Shown piece after piece: positions 22,725 through 32,812 of a DNA stretch of 64,000 nucleotides; position 1 is the stretch's first letter, and the number at the start of each line of letters is the position of its first letter. The notes under the pieces were generated by a model. The model was given only the letters and a program-made list of their open reading frames with translations. It searched no databases and had not been told where the DNA came from. Position numbers and translations under genes: made by a program. Source of the DNA: Oscillibacter valericigenes (GTDB lineage: Bacteria > Bacillota > Clostridia > Oscillospirales > Oscillospiraceae); assembly GCF_021531435.1 (NCBI RefSeq), contig NZ_JAFBIS010000008.1, positions 1-64,000 of the forward strand. Direction: 5' to 3'.

Positions 22725-24962
22725 ATGATCACGTTACACGACCACGGCGTATTTTTCGCAAACGGCGTTCCCTGCGCGGACGCTCCCATCTCCCCGGCGG
22801 AGGGCCGCCGGCACACCATGGCCTGGAATATCCTGCAGGCTCACAATACCGGCGGCGACCCTGAAAATCTGAAAATCAAGTTTGACGCCATGCTGTCCCA
22901 CGACATCACCTACGTGGGCATCATCCAGCAGGCCAGGGCCTCCGGCATGAAGGAGTTCCCCATTCCCTATGCCCTGACCAACTGCCACAACAGCCTGTGC
23001 GCCGTGGGCGGCACCATCAACGAGGACGACCACGTGTTCGGCCTGTCCGCCGCCAAGAAGTACGGCGGCATCTACGTTCCCGCCAACCAGAGCGTCATCC
23101 ACTCCTACGCCCGGGAGCAGATGGCGAAGTGCGGCGCCATGATTTTGGGCTCCGACTCCCACACCCGGTACGGTGCCCTGGGCACTATGGCAGTGGGAGA
23201 GGGCGGCCCGGAGCTTGCCAAGCAGCTCTTGAAAAACACCTGGGACATTCAATATCCCAAAACGGTGCTGATATATCTGAAAAATACGCCGCCTCGGGGT
23301 ATCGGTCCCCACGACATCGCCATCGCCCTGGTGAAGGCAGTGTTCGCCAGCGGCTTTGTCAACAACTGCGTGCTGGAATTTGCCGGCCCCGGCATCGCGG
23401 GCCTGCCCATTGATTTCCGCAACGGCATCGACGTGATGACGACGGAGACCACCTGCCTCTCCTCCATCTGGGAGACCGATGAGGTAACGAAAGGCTTCTA
23501 CGAGGCCCACCAGCGGCCGGAGGATTTCAAGGAGCTGCATCCCGGCGAGTACGCCTGGTACGACAAGTACATTGAGCTCGACCTTGCCAAGGCCGAATCC
23601 ATGATTGCCCTGCCCTTCCACCCCTCCAACGCCTGGACCATTCACGAGTTCCAGGAGAACGCCGGGGAAATTCTGGCGAAGGTGGAGGCCGACGCCCAGG
23701 CCCGGTATCCCAAGGCTCACGTCAAGCTGACCGACAAGGTCCACGACGGCGGCGTCTGGGCCGACCAGGGCGTCATCGCGGGCTGCGCCGGCGGCCTGTT
23801 CGACAACATCCAGGAGGCGGCGGACATCCTGCGGGGCAGCAGCTGCGGCAGCGGCTACTTTACCCTGGACGTGTACCCCACCAGCGTGCCCGTCAGCCTG
23901 GAGCTGATGAAGACCGGCGCCACCGCCGAATTGCTGCAAAGCGGTGCCGTCATCAAGCCCAGCTTCTGCGGCCCCTGCTTCGGCGCGGGCGACGTGCCCT
24001 CCAACAACGGCCTCTCCCTGCGGCACACCACCCGGAACTTCCCCAACCGGGAGGGCTCCAAGCCCGCCGAGGGCCAGTTTGCCGGCGTGTGCCTGATGGA
24101 TGCCCGGTCCATCGCCGCCACTGCCGCAAACGGCGGCAAGATCACCGCCGCCACGGACATCGACTACACCCCCGTTCACCGGGAATACCACTTCGACAAG
24201 AGCGTCTACGACAAGCGGGTCTACTACGGCTTCGGCAAGGCGGACCCCACCGTGGAGCTGCGGATGGGCCCCAACATCACCGACTGGCCCAAAATGAATC
24301 CTCTGGCGGAGAACCTGCTGGTGGAGCTGGCGGCGGTGCTCCACGACCCCGTGACCACCACCGACGAGCTGATCCCCTCCGGCGAGACCTCCTCCTACCG
24401 CTCCAATCCCCTGCGGCTGGCGGAGTTCACCCTTTCCCGCCGGGAGCCCGCCTATGTGGGCCGGGCCAAGGCCGTGGGGGAACTGGAAGCGGCACGTCTG
24501 GCAGGCGAAAAGCCTTTACAGCTTAAATCCGTTTTGGAGAAAGTCGGTAACGCTGACGCGCTGATGGATTCCACCCAGTTCGGCTCCTGCGTGTTCGCAA
24601 ACAAGCCCGGCGACGGCTCCGCAAGAGAGCAGGCAGCCTCCTGCCAGAAGGTTTTGGGCGGCTTCGCCAACATCTGCTACGAATTCGCCACCAAGCGCTA
24701 CCGCTCCAACTGCATCAACTGGGGCATCCTGCCCTTTACCATCGACAAGGAAATCGCCTTTACATATGAGCCCGGCGACTGTGTGTTCGTTCCGGGTATC
24801 CGCAAGGCCATTGAGAACGGCGTGGAGGACATCCCCGCCAAGGTCATCAAGGCCGATGGCGGTGTGGAGGATATTCTGCTCCATGTCAAGGGCCTGACGG
24901 AGGACGAAAAACAGATCATCCTGGATGGGTGTCTGATGAATTTCTACGCCAAGCGTTCCTAA
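22725..24962 (+). CDS. aconitase-superfamily hydratase (YbhJ-like)
   Basis: 745 residues of the 4Fe-4S aconitase/dehydratase superfamily. Cluster and active-site features: NCHNSLC, GSDSHTRYGALGTMAVGEGG, SCGSGYF and FCGPCFGAGDVPSNNGLSLRHTTRNFPNREGS (the CxxC of the cluster). The C-terminal swivel domain contains SCQKVLGGFANICYEFATKRYRSNCINWGILPF. E. coli YbhJ is the nearest relative I can name; its reaction is not established. An isocitrate dehydrogenase gene follows, so conversion of citrate to isocitrate is a reasonable hypothesis. Start at 22725 after GGGAGG. Confidence 0.85.
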   Translation: MITLHDHGVFFANGVPCADAPISPAEGRRHTMAWNILQAHNTGGDPENLKIKFDAMLSHDITYVGIIQQARASGMKEFPIPYALTNCHNSLCAVGGTINEDDHVFGLSAAKKYGGIYVPANQSVIHSYAREQMAKCGAMILGSDSHTRYGALGTMAVGEGGPELAKQLLKNTWDIQYPKTVLIYLKNTPPRGIGPHDIAIALVKAVFASGFVNNCVLEFAGPGIAGLPIDFRNGIDVMTTETTCLSSIWETDEVTKGFYEAHQRPEDFKELHPGEYAWYDKYIELDLAKAESMIALPFHPSNAWTIHEFQENAGEILAKVEADAQARYPKAHVKLTDKVHDGGVWADQGVIAGCAGGLFDNIQEAADILRGSSCGSGYFTLDVYPTSVPVSLELMKTGATAELLQSGAVIKPSFCGPCFGAGDVPSNNGLSLRHTTRNFPNREGSKPAEGQFAGVCLMDARSIAATAANGGKITAATDIDYTPVHREYHFDKSVYDKRVYYGFGKADPTVELRMGPNITDWPKMNPLAENLLVELAAVLHDPVTTTDELIPSGETSSYRSNPLRLAEFTLSRREPAYVGRAKAVGELEAARLAGEKPLQLKSVLEKVGNADALMDSTQFGSCVFANKPGDGSAREQAASCQKVLGGFANICYEFATKRYRSNCINWGILPFTIDKEIAFTYEPGDCVFVPGIRKAIENGVEDIPAKVIKADGGVEDILLHVKGLTEDEKQIILDGCLMNFYAKRS

Positions 24963-24985
24963 AGAGGGGACTTCGTCCCCCCTTT
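24961..24985 (+). terminator. shared-type terminator palindrome after the hydratase
   Basis: AAAGAGGGGACTTCGTCCCCCCTTT in parts: AGGGGAC / GTCCCC stem around TTC. It is nearly the same as palindromes after cls (45105-45130) and efp (50876-50901), and starts within the stop codon. Confidence 0.65.
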
Positions 24986-25350
24986 CCCCGCAAGGGGGAC
25001 GCCGCATCCGTAAAGCAGCAAAGCTGCTAACGGCTGCGCAGTAGATTCCCCAACACCGTCGCGGCATTACGATTCCCGGTCCCTTTGGGGCCGCCAATCG
25101 TGCCGCTTCCTCGAAACAGCCTCGCTTTATCCGCCGCTAGCGGCGCTTCGGCTGTTTCCACCAGTGACATTGGTCACTGGTGACCGCCGCCCTTGGATAG
25201 CCGTTGGCGCTTCAGCGCCTTACGGATATCGCATACCCCTTGCGGGTAAAGGCGGCTGAGTCAATGTATTTTCGCCACGTACAGAAGGTGAATTGCCCCA
25301 AAGGGGCAAGAGAGGCCCCTCTGGAGGGTGCCGCGGCGAAAATAATTGAA
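24986..25350. repeat. palindrome mosaic 1
   Basis: About 360 bp made of consecutive short hairpins, e.g. GCAGCAAAGCTGC, GGCGCTTCAGCGCC, GCCCCAAAGGGGC and the 24-bp CACCAGTGAC-ATTG-GTCACTGGTG at 25159-25182. No credible gene. A sister of the CACCAGTGA palindrome lies at 45069-45093. It resembles REP/BIME-type intergenic repeats and could form a structured leader for IDH. Confidence 0.7.
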
Positions 25351-25370
25351 ATTCCGGAGGTTACTCTATT

Positions 25371-26588
25371 ATGGAAAAAATCAAAATGACTACGCCCCTG
25401 GTGGAGATGGACGGTGACGAGATGACCCGCGTACTGTGGGCCATGATCAAGGAAAAACTCATTCTCCCCTTTGTGGATTTGAAAACCGAATACTACGATC
25501 TGGGCCTGCTCCACCGCAACGAGACAAAAGACCAGGTGACCATCGACGCCGCCTATGCCACGAAGCGGCTGGGCGTAGCTGTAAAGTGTGCAACCATTAC
25601 ACCTAACCGGCAGCGGATGGAGGAATATCCCCAGCTCACCGAGATGTGGAAGTCCCCCAACGGCACCATCCGGGCCATTCTGGACGGCACCGCGTTTCGC
25701 GCCCCCATCGTACTGCCCTGCATCAAGCCTGTGGTGAAGAACTGGGAGGCTCCCATCACCATCGCCCGCCACGCCTACGGCGATATGTACAAGGCTGTGG
25801 ATCTGGAGACTGACGAGCCGGGCACCGCGACCCTGACCTTCAAGGGCGAGAGCGGCGCGGAAAAGACGCTGACCGTCCAGACCGTGGACGGCCCCGCCGT
25901 CTGGCAGGCCCAGCACAACAAGGAGGGCAGCATCCGGGCCTTTGCCCGCTCCTGCTTCCAGTACGCCATCAACCAGCGCCAGGACCTGTGGTTCTCCACC
26001 AAGGATACCATTGCCAAGGGTTATGACGGCGCGTTCAAGCGCATTTTTGAGGAGGAGTACGAGTCCACCTACAAGGCAGAGTTCGAAAAGCTGGGCCTGA
26101 CCTATTTCTACACCCTCATTGATGACGCGGTAGCCCGTGTCATCCGCTCCAAGGGCGGCTTTATCTGGGCGCTGAAAAACTACGACGGCGATGTGATGAG
26201 CGACATGGTGGCCACCGCCTTCGGCAGCCTCGCCATGATGACCTCCGTGCTGGTGTCCCCCGACGGCACCATGGAGTTCGAGGCCAGCCACGGCACCGTC
26301 ACCCGCCACTATTACCGCTATTTGAAGGGGGAAAAGACCTCCACCAACCCCATCGCCACCATCTTCGCCTGGAGCGGCGCCCTCAAGCGCCGGGGTGAGC
26401 TGGACGGTCTGGAAGACCTGGTGAAATTCGGCCAGGCCATGGAGGACGCCTCTCTGGAGACGCTGATGGACGGCGTGATGACGAAAGATCTGCTGGGTCT
26501 GGTGGAGCCCGGATTCCGGGCCACCGGCGTAGACAGCGAGACATTCCTGGATGCCATTGCGGATAGATTGCACAGTAAATTGGCATAA
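25371..26588 (+). CDS. icd: NADP-dependent isocitrate dehydrogenase, eukaryotic-type
   Basis: 405 residues, of the homodimeric type II class (about 400 residues, shared with eukaryotes) rather than the E. coli type. Features: TPLVEMDGDEMTRVLW, KCATITPNRQRMEEY, SPNGTIRAILDGTAFRAPI (substrate Ser/Asn), YESTYKAEFEKLGLTYFYTLIDDAVARVIRSKGGFIWALKNYDGDVMSDMVA (catalytic Lys and metal Asp) and EASHGTVTRHY with the NADP loop. It makes 2-oxoglutarate, CO2 and NADPH from isocitrate. GGAGG precedes the ATG. It follows the hydratase after a hairpin mosaic and feeds glutamate dehydrogenase at 31395. Confidence 0.95.
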   Translation: MEKIKMTTPLVEMDGDEMTRVLWAMIKEKLILPFVDLKTEYYDLGLLHRNETKDQVTIDAAYATKRLGVAVKCATITPNRQRMEEYPQLTEMWKSPNGTIRAILDGTAFRAPIVLPCIKPVVKNWEAPITIARHAYGDMYKAVDLETDEPGTATLTFKGESGAEKTLTVQTVDGPAVWQAQHNKEGSIRAFARSCFQYAINQRQDLWFSTKDTIAKGYDGAFKRIFEEEYESTYKAEFEKLGLTYFYTLIDDAVARVIRSKGGFIWALKNYDGDVMSDMVATAFGSLAMMTSVLVSPDGTMEFEASHGTVTRHYYRYLKGEKTSTNPIATIFAWSGALKRRGELDGLEDLVKFGQAMEDASLETLMDGVMTKDLLGLVEPGFRATGVDSETFLDAIADRLHSKLA

Positions 26589-26597
26589 ATAACCGAT

Positions 26598-26634
26598 AAA
26601 ATACCCGCGTGCTATTCAGCACGCGGGTATTTTT
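26598..26634 (+). terminator. bidirectional terminator after icd
   Basis: Perfect ATACCCGCGTGCT / AGCACGCGGGTAT stem, ATTC loop, A-run before and T-run after; also serves the minus-strand genes ending at 26752. Confidence 0.9.
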
Positions 26635-26638
26635 GTGT

Positions 26639-26737
26639 TCACAAGGCTGACAGGTCGGCGGCGGCCGCATCATAGGCGGACGCAGGGCGGACCTCTTTGT
26701 AATCAGCATTCCTGACCAGGTCCTCGTTCCGTTTCAC
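26639..26737 (-). CDS. possible 32-residue ORF or operon tail remnant
   Basis: GTG start with AAAAGGAG upstream, encoding a short charged peptide (MKRNEDLVRNADYKEVRPASAY) and ending at the bidirectional terminator. It is the last potential gene of the PadR/DUF2812 operon. It may be a small protein, or the stub of a lost gene. Confidence 0.3.
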   Translation of the reverse strand: MKRNEDLVRNADYKEVRPASAYDAAAADLSAL

Positions 26738-26751
26738 GACGGCGCTCCTTT

Positions 26752-27876
26752 TCAGCAGAAATCCGTCAGAAGGTCGGCATAGTCATCCAGGTGGGCGGAG
26801 AGGTCGGCGCCTGTGTTGGTCCAGACGGTCAGCACTGCTTTTCCCCGGCGGGCCAGCAGAACGGAGACTTCGCCGCTCTCCAGCAGGACGGCCTGGTCGA
26901 AGCCCGCCCGGTCCGGCACCGTCAATGCCGCGTCCGGCCACTGTTCCCGATATTTCTCCAGCTTTTCCCGGTACAGCGGACCCGCCAGGGCGGAGAAGAT
27001 GAGGCGGTCGTAAGTGGTCGTTACTTGTTTCTGTTCGGGGAAGAACTCTCTGACGCTATAACGCGCGGGGGCCAGGGGAGCCCGCTCCAGGGTGCCAAAG
27101 CTGGAATCCTCCCGGATGGAGGACGTCAGCGCGGGGTCCAGAACCTCCGCAGCCACATAGGGCAATTCCGGATTGTCCAGTGACCTGTAAGCGGCATTGC
27201 CCGTCATTCCCAAGCCCACCAGATGCACGGTCCAGAAAAGCAGCAGCAGGAAGGATGTCACTGCCATCAGGCGGCGGCTGTTCCGCCAGTTGCCCGTGTG
27301 GGGCGGGGCGACGCCCGCGTCCAGCAGGTCCCGGGTCCGCCAAACGCCCAGGAGCTTCCGAACGCCGCCGAATACCCCCACGGCGCAGAGAAGACCTACC
27401 AGCACCAGCTCCGGCCCCATTTTCAGGAACCACTCCACCTTGTTCCCTGCCGACAGCCACAAGTACAGAATAAGCACCGCCAGCGCCGCGAACAGGAAAA
27501 GCTCCAGCCAGCCCTGCCGCAAGGCGCTTTTCAAACTCTTGTCCCAGGCCCATTTCTGGGCTACGGGGTCGGATTCCAGCTCCGCCGCGGCGGGGTCGTC
27601 ACAGTAGTACGCCTCGTAGTCTCCCATTTGGGCGGCGTAGGTCCAGCCCAGGTCCCGGTAAACCTCCAGGCGGGCCTCCCAGTTCTCCCTGGCCTCCGGC
27701 TCCCGGGGCTGGATGCGGACGCGGCATGGGGCAGGCTCCGCCCGTTCCAGAACGGCAAACCAGCTCACCCAAGCCGTCAGCCGCCAGCCCTTGGCGGCCT
27801 CCTGCTCCAGCCATGCCTCCAGGGCGCCGGTCTCCCAGTCCCCGGCGGGCTTTAAACTGTATTTTTTCTTTCTCAT
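26752..27876 (-). CDS. DUF2812-type membrane protein (second of pair)
   Basis: 374 residues. An N-terminal cytoplasmic part (KYSLKPAGDWETGALEAWLEQEAAKGWRLTAW, with RDLGWTYAAQMGDYEAYYC) fits the DUF2812 fold found with PadR regulators. Then come about three to four transmembrane helices (about 121-139, 153-169, 203-223) and a large C-terminal exterior or cytoplasmic domain ending HLDDYADLLTDFC. The same order is present in the gene 11 bp upstream, so the two are old paralogues. Function is unknown; in many clostridia such proteins lie under PadR control and are thought to deal with membrane stress or drugs. Confidence 0.75.
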   Translation of the reverse strand: MRKKKYSLKPAGDWETGALEAWLEQEAAKGWRLTAWVSWFAVLERAEPAPCRVRIQPREPEARENWEARLEVYRDLGWTYAAQMGDYEAYYCDDPAAAELESDPVAQKWAWDKSLKSALRQGWLELFLFAALAVLILYLWLSAGNKVEWFLKMGPELVLVGLLCAVGVFGGVRKLLGVWRTRDLLDAGVAPPHTGNWRNSRRLMAVTSFLLLLFWTVHLVGLGMTGNAAYRSLDNPELPYVAAEVLDPALTSSIREDSSFGTLERAPLAPARYSVREFFPEQKQVTTTYDRLIFSALAGPLYREKLEKYREQWPDAALTVPDRAGFDQAVLLESGEVSVLLARRGKAVLTVWTNTGADLSAHLDDYADLLTDFC

Positions 27877-27887
27877 AGTCCTCCCCC

Positions 27888-29018
27888 TCAGTCCGTCAAA
27901 AGGGCGGTGAAGTCATTCAGGTGAGCCCGCAGGTCCGCCGGGGCATTGGTGCGAATGCAGAACACCTGCCCGTCTTTTCGGAAGGTCAAATGCTGAATCC
28001 CGTTTTCATCCAGCAGGTAATAGGTATTCTCCCCTATGGGCTGAGGCGGCTCCCCCGCTTCCTCCTCGATGCGGACAGTGAACTCCCGCAGCAGCGGCCC
28101 CGCCAGAGCCGGGAGCCGGAGAGTGACCGTCTCCTGCTGGGTGTCGCAGACGATCCGCAGGATGTCCGTGCCGGGGAGGTTGCTGGGCTGGGGGTCCCGC
28201 TTCCACACCACGTCCGGCTCACCCTGGCAGACCGTAACACTCTCCCCCAGCAAGTCCTCCCGCCGTTCCACCGTCACATTGCCGCCCCGACCGCCCAGGG
28301 TCTCCGCCTCGATGTAGGGCACCGGGTCCTCTGACAGCGGCACGCCGGCGCTGCCTGTCACAATCTTTGCCAGACTGACCAGGTTCAGCAGGACCAGGGC
28401 AAGGGGAACGCACAGCAGCAGGGCCCTGCGGCGGGGCCGGATACGCCGGCGGGGCATGGGAAAGCCGCAGCGCAGGCTGTCCAGCAGCTGGCGGAAGCAG
28501 CGCAGGTCCAGCAGCAGGTGCGCGGCCGTCACCGCTTCCACCGCCAGAAAGAGCAGAAATTTCCACGTACCTCCCGCCCGGATGGTGCTCAGGAAGAAGC
28601 AGTTTCCTCCCTGTCGGATCCAAAAGATGAGGACGCCCAGCAGCGCCAGGATTGCCCACAGGGTACTGTTCCTGACCCGCTCCCACAGCCGTCCGTAGGC
28701 CCAGCTGTCGGCGGTGGGGTCCGTGCGGAGGGGCATGGCGTCAGGCCGGGTGGACCGCCACACCAGAAACAGGCTGCTGGAACAGACGAACTCCCAGCCC
28801 GCCTCGCCGTAGGCCTCCCTCTGCTCTTCCGTGGGCTTGTACTGCCCCTTCTCCGCCGGTTCCAGCGCGAACCGGCAGTCCCGGGACGGCGCGTTACGGA
28901 AATTGCACCAGTCTGTCAGCTCCCGGCCCCGGGCGGCCTGCCGGGACAGCCACTCCTCCATGCCGGGAATGTCGTACGTACTGCAGGGCGGGACGTCCCG
29001 CCAGCGGTTCCACTTCAT
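27888..29018 (-). CDS. DUF2812-type membrane protein (first of pair)
   Basis: 376 residues: N-terminal DUF2812-like domain (YDIPGMEEWLSRQAARGRELTDWCNFR, then EAYGEAGWEFVCSSSLFLVWRS), about four membrane helices (about 117-133, 147-168, 199-217) and a C-terminal domain ending AHLNDFTALLTD, which matches the end of the downstream paralogue. It begins 4 bp after padR stops and belongs to the same operon. No enzymatic motif is visible. Its role is probably the effector arm of the PadR switch, which is inference from operon structure. Confidence 0.75.
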   Translation of the reverse strand: MKWNRWRDVPPCSTYDIPGMEEWLSRQAARGRELTDWCNFRNAPSRDCRFALEPAEKGQYKPTEEQREAYGEAGWEFVCSSSLFLVWRSTRPDAMPLRTDPTADSWAYGRLWERVRNSTLWAILALLGVLIFWIRQGGNCFFLSTIRAGGTWKFLLFLAVEAVTAAHLLLDLRCFRQLLDSLRCGFPMPRRRIRPRRRALLLCVPLALVLLNLVSLAKIVTGSAGVPLSEDPVPYIEAETLGGRGGNVTVERREDLLGESVTVCQGEPDVVWKRDPQPSNLPGTDILRIVCDTQQETVTLRLPALAGPLLREFTVRIEEEAGEPPQPIGENTYYLLDENGIQHLTFRKDGQVFCIRTNAPADLRAHLNDFTALLTD

Positions 29019-29021
29019 CGG

Positions 29022-29333
29022 TCATCCTCCCTCCCTGTCGCCGTCGGCGACGCAGAGCTTCAGGCGGCTCAGCTCCTGGCGATACAGGGCCCGTCCCCGG
29101 TCTGTGATGGCATAGGTCCGCTTGCGGCCCTCCACCGCCGTCTCCCGGATGAGCCCCTCCTCCTGGAACTTCGCCAAAATGGTGTACAGCGTTCCCGGGC
29201 CCAGGGGCACCCGGCCCGCCGTGGTGTCATCCACAAACCGCACGATCTCCGTGCCGCACCGCTCCTGCCGCAGCAGGCTCAGCAGGACGTAAAACATGCT
29301 CTCCGTCAGAACTTTCAGGGGTTCCTTCGCCAT
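29022..29333 (-). CDS. PadR family transcriptional regulator
   Basis: 103 residues from MAKEPLKVL, 5 bp after GGAGGAG. It is a PadR winged helix: TESMFYVLLSLLRQERCGTEIVRFVDDTTAGRVPLGPGTLYTILAKFQEEGLIRE, then the wing EGRKRTYAITDRGRALYRQEL. PadR proteins repress by binding palindromes and are released by small ligands. Two perfect palindromes overlap its own promoter (29347-29365 and 29381-29399), which indicates autorepression of the padR-DUF2812-DUF2812 operon. Confidence 0.92.
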   Translation of the reverse strand: MAKEPLKVLTESMFYVLLSLLRQERCGTEIVRFVDDTTAGRVPLGPGTLYTILAKFQEEGLIRETAVEGRKRTYAITDRGRALYRQELSRLKLCVADGDREGG

Positions 29334-29346
29334 GGGCGTCTCCTCC

Positions 29347-29365
29347 AATATCGAAACACGATATT
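29347..29365. promoter_or_regulatory. PadR operator 2
   Basis: AATATCG-AAACA-CGATATT, perfect 7-bp arms, overlapping the ribosome-binding region and 5' leader of padR. Same arms and spacing as operator 1. Confidence 0.75.
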
Positions 29366-29375
29366 CTATGTTTTG

Positions 29376-29404
29376 ATTGTAATATCGTTTTACGATATTG
29401 TCAA
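29376..29404 (-). promoter_or_regulatory. padR operon promoter with operator 1 in its spacer
   Basis: On the minus strand TTGACA (29399-29404) and TACAAT (29376-29381) are 17 bp apart. The palindrome AATATCG-TTTTA-CGATATT (29381-29399) fills the spacer, so a bound dimer would block RNA polymerase. Confidence 0.8.
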
Positions 29405-29511
29405 CAGCATTGGAGGATCCTGGGATGGATACCAGGTTTTGAGGGTTGCTTCCAGCAGGGAGATTCCTGTACCATGGATTGCGGAAAAAACCACAGAAAG
29501 GAAAAAACGCA

Positions 29512-30294
29512 ATGAAGCGACAAGTTCTGTGCGGCCTGCTGGCCGCCGCGTCCCTCTCCCTCCCCGTCCAGGCGGCCAGGGCCGTGCCCGTTCAGGCGGA
29601 TGGCACGGTGCTGAAAAGCGGCTCCTACGTGGAACAGGGCGTTACATATGTCCCCCTGCGGTATCTGCTGGACGCTCTTGGCGGCTGGACGGTCTCCTGG
29701 GACAGCGCGGAACAGGAGGCCGTGGCAGTGTCCGGCTCCCTACGGCTGGCGGCGGACCCGGCGGCGGACACCATCACCATCGGCGGCCGGGAATATGCCG
29801 GACGGGTCACGGTGGAAAACGGCCGGACCTACGTCCCCCTGCGGCTGGTGACAGAGGCCCTGGGCGGCAGCGCCGAGTGGGACCCGTACCTGGGCGGCGC
29901 GGCGGTGACCTCCGCCGGGGCGGCCCACGACGCGGCGGACTTTTACTGGCTCAGCCGCATCATCAGCGCCGAAAGCGGCGGCGAGTGTCTGGAGGGCCAG
30001 ATCGCCGTGGGCAACGTGGTGCTGAACCGGGTGGCCAGCCGGGAGTTCCCCGACACCATCCCCGGCGTCATCTTCGACCGGGTGGACGGCGTGCAGTTCG
30101 AGCCGGTCTCCAACGGCACCGTCTACAAGGCCCCCACCGCCCAGGCTATGGAGGCCGCCCGGCGGGTGCTGGCCGGGGAAAACGTCATCGGAGACGCGCT
30201 GTACTTTTACGCGCCGGCTTTGTCCCAGGGACTGTGGATCAACGCCAACCGGACATATTGCAAAACCATCGGCTGCCACCGGTTTTATCTGTAA
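29512..30294 (+). CDS. spore-cortex-lytic-type cell wall hydrolase
   Basis: 260 residues: signal peptide (LLAAASLSLPVQAARA), two copper-amine-oxidase-N-like beta motifs (YVPLRYLLDALGGWTVSWD and YVPLRLVTEALGGSAEWDPY, about 40-125) that often act as wall anchors, and a C-terminal SleB/CwlJ hydrolase domain (about 140-260) with ISAESGGECLEGQIAVGNVVLNRVASREFPDTIPGVIF, the catalytic Glu region. It cleaves cortex or vegetative peptidoglycan. Start at 29512 after AAAGGA. Divergent from padR. Supports a spore-forming host. Confidence 0.9.
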   Translation: MKRQVLCGLLAAASLSLPVQAARAVPVQADGTVLKSGSYVEQGVTYVPLRYLLDALGGWTVSWDSAEQEAVAVSGSLRLAADPAADTITIGGREYAGRVTVENGRTYVPLRLVTEALGGSAEWDPYLGGAAVTSAGAAHDAADFYWLSRIISAESGGECLEGQIAVGNVVLNRVASREFPDTIPGVIFDRVDGVQFEPVSNGTVYKAPTAQAMEAARRVLAGENVIGDALYFYAPALSQGLWINANRTYCKTIGCHRFYL

Positions 30295-30365
30295 GGCATC
30301 TATTTGACTTTTGCGGGCACGGGGCATAGAATAAGGGTATCAAGAACGCAAAGGAGCATACGACT

Positions 30366-31160
30366 ATGCTGTTTTCCGACCGGCCCAGGAGCCATTACCC
30401 CAATTCTCCCGCCCATGAGGTCATCTGCCAGCTCCGCTTCCCCACCATCCTCACCATCAACACCGTGGAGCCCGCCGACTTTCAGGAGGCTATCCGGGAG
30501 GATTTCCCCCAGTATGCCCGCCGGCAGGACGCGACGCCGCCCAAGGTCTCCGGGCTGGGCGGCCCAAATCCCCGAGTGGAACAGCAGCCGCCGGTGACGA
30601 ATTACCACTTCCTCTCCGCCGACGGCAAATGGAAGCTGAACCTCACCAAGGATTTCATTGCCCTGTCCACCCTGCGCTACACCGGCTGGGAGGAGTTTGC
30701 CCGCCATCTGGACAAGCCGCTGGCGGCGTTTATCAAGCTGTACAAGCCCGCCTATTTCCAGCGGGTGGGCATCCGCTATATCAACCTCTTTTCCCGCCAG
30801 AAGCTGGGGCTGGAGGACGTCCCCTGGGCGGAGCTGTTCGCTCCCGCCTACACCGGCGCCCTGCGGGAGCCGGACATCCGGGAGGATCAGGTGGTGAACT
30901 GCTCCAGCGACCTGCTTTTGAAGCTGGACTCCTCCTGCCAGGCCAAAATTCACGCCGGTCCGGGCCGCATCCAGAACAACGCCCCCGGCGCCCAGCAGGA
31001 CCCGGAGGTGAAGTTCATCTTCGACATGGACCTGTCCATGAACGGCCAGACCCCTTGCACCCTGGCCGCCGCCGCGCTGGAGACCCTCCACGGCCACGGC
31101 ACCCGGGTCTTTGAGGGGGCCGTTACAGACCGGACGCGGGACGCCATGAGCACGCTTTAA
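30366..31160 (+). CDS. TIGR04255 family protein
   Basis: 264 residues. The N-terminus (YPNSPAHEVICQLRFPTI) and the later RVGIRYINLF are what I associate with the TIGR04255 family, a group of uncharacterised proteins often near accessory or defence genes. No membrane segment or catalytic motif is seen. AAAGGAG precedes the ATG. It is 70 bp after the hydrolase gene and may be co-transcribed with it; a terminator follows at 31201. Confidence 0.65.
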   Translation: MLFSDRPRSHYPNSPAHEVICQLRFPTILTINTVEPADFQEAIREDFPQYARRQDATPPKVSGLGGPNPRVEQQPPVTNYHFLSADGKWKLNLTKDFIALSTLRYTGWEEFARHLDKPLAAFIKLYKPAYFQRVGIRYINLFSRQKLGLEDVPWAELFAPAYTGALREPDIREDQVVNCSSDLLLKLDSSCQAKIHAGPGRIQNNAPGAQQDPEVKFIFDMDLSMNGQTPCTLAAAALETLHGHGTRVFEGAVTDRTRDAMSTL

Positions 31161-31200
31161 AACACATATGGCTTTATAAGGTAGTACCTCTCTCGGAAAC

Positions 31201-31247
31201 AAAAATCAGTGCCTTTGTCCACTGTTGGAAAAGGTGCTGATTTTTTT
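31201..31247 (+). terminator. terminator after TIGR04255 gene
   Basis: ATCAGTGCCTTT paired with AAAGGTGCTGAT (two wobble pairs), then TTTTTTT. Confidence 0.8.
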
Positions 31248-31304
31248 GTAAAATTTGCAGAAATCGGCTCGTATAATCGTTTTACATTTTAGGAATTTTA
31301 AGTC

Positions 31305-31334
31305 TTGTACAAAATCCATGTTTTCCGATATTCT
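31305..31334 (+). promoter_or_regulatory. promoter for gdhA
   Basis: TTGTAC (31305-31310), 18-bp spacer, TATTCT (31329-31334). Confidence 0.4.
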
Positions 31335-31361
31335 ATTGAGTGGGAAAATTCAATGCGCTAA

Positions 31362-32744
<1,383 letters not shown>

Positions 32745-32766
32745 GTTTACCCTCCCCTCTCTATAT

Positions 32767-32808
32767 ATACAAAAGGACCCGAACCGGATGGTTCGGGTCC
32801 TTTTGTAT
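32767..32808. terminator. bidirectional terminator between gdhA and the anti-sigma gene
   Basis: Nineteen-bp stem (ATACAAAAGGACCCGAACC and complement) with GGAT loop. Serves convergent genes ending at 32744 and 32813. Confidence 0.9.
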
Positions 32809-32812
32809 CATA

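Noticed and set aside
22734-24344. 536-codon minus-strand open frame opposite the hydratase
   Set aside because: Same effect; the hydratase has all cluster motifs on the plus strand.
24961-25350. CRISPR array
   Set aside because: Repeats are different palindromes of varying length without equal spacers, and no cas genes are in the window.
25204-25389. 61-codon ORF before icd
   Set aside because: Lies in palindrome mosaic 1 and overlaps the icd start; composed of hairpin sequence.
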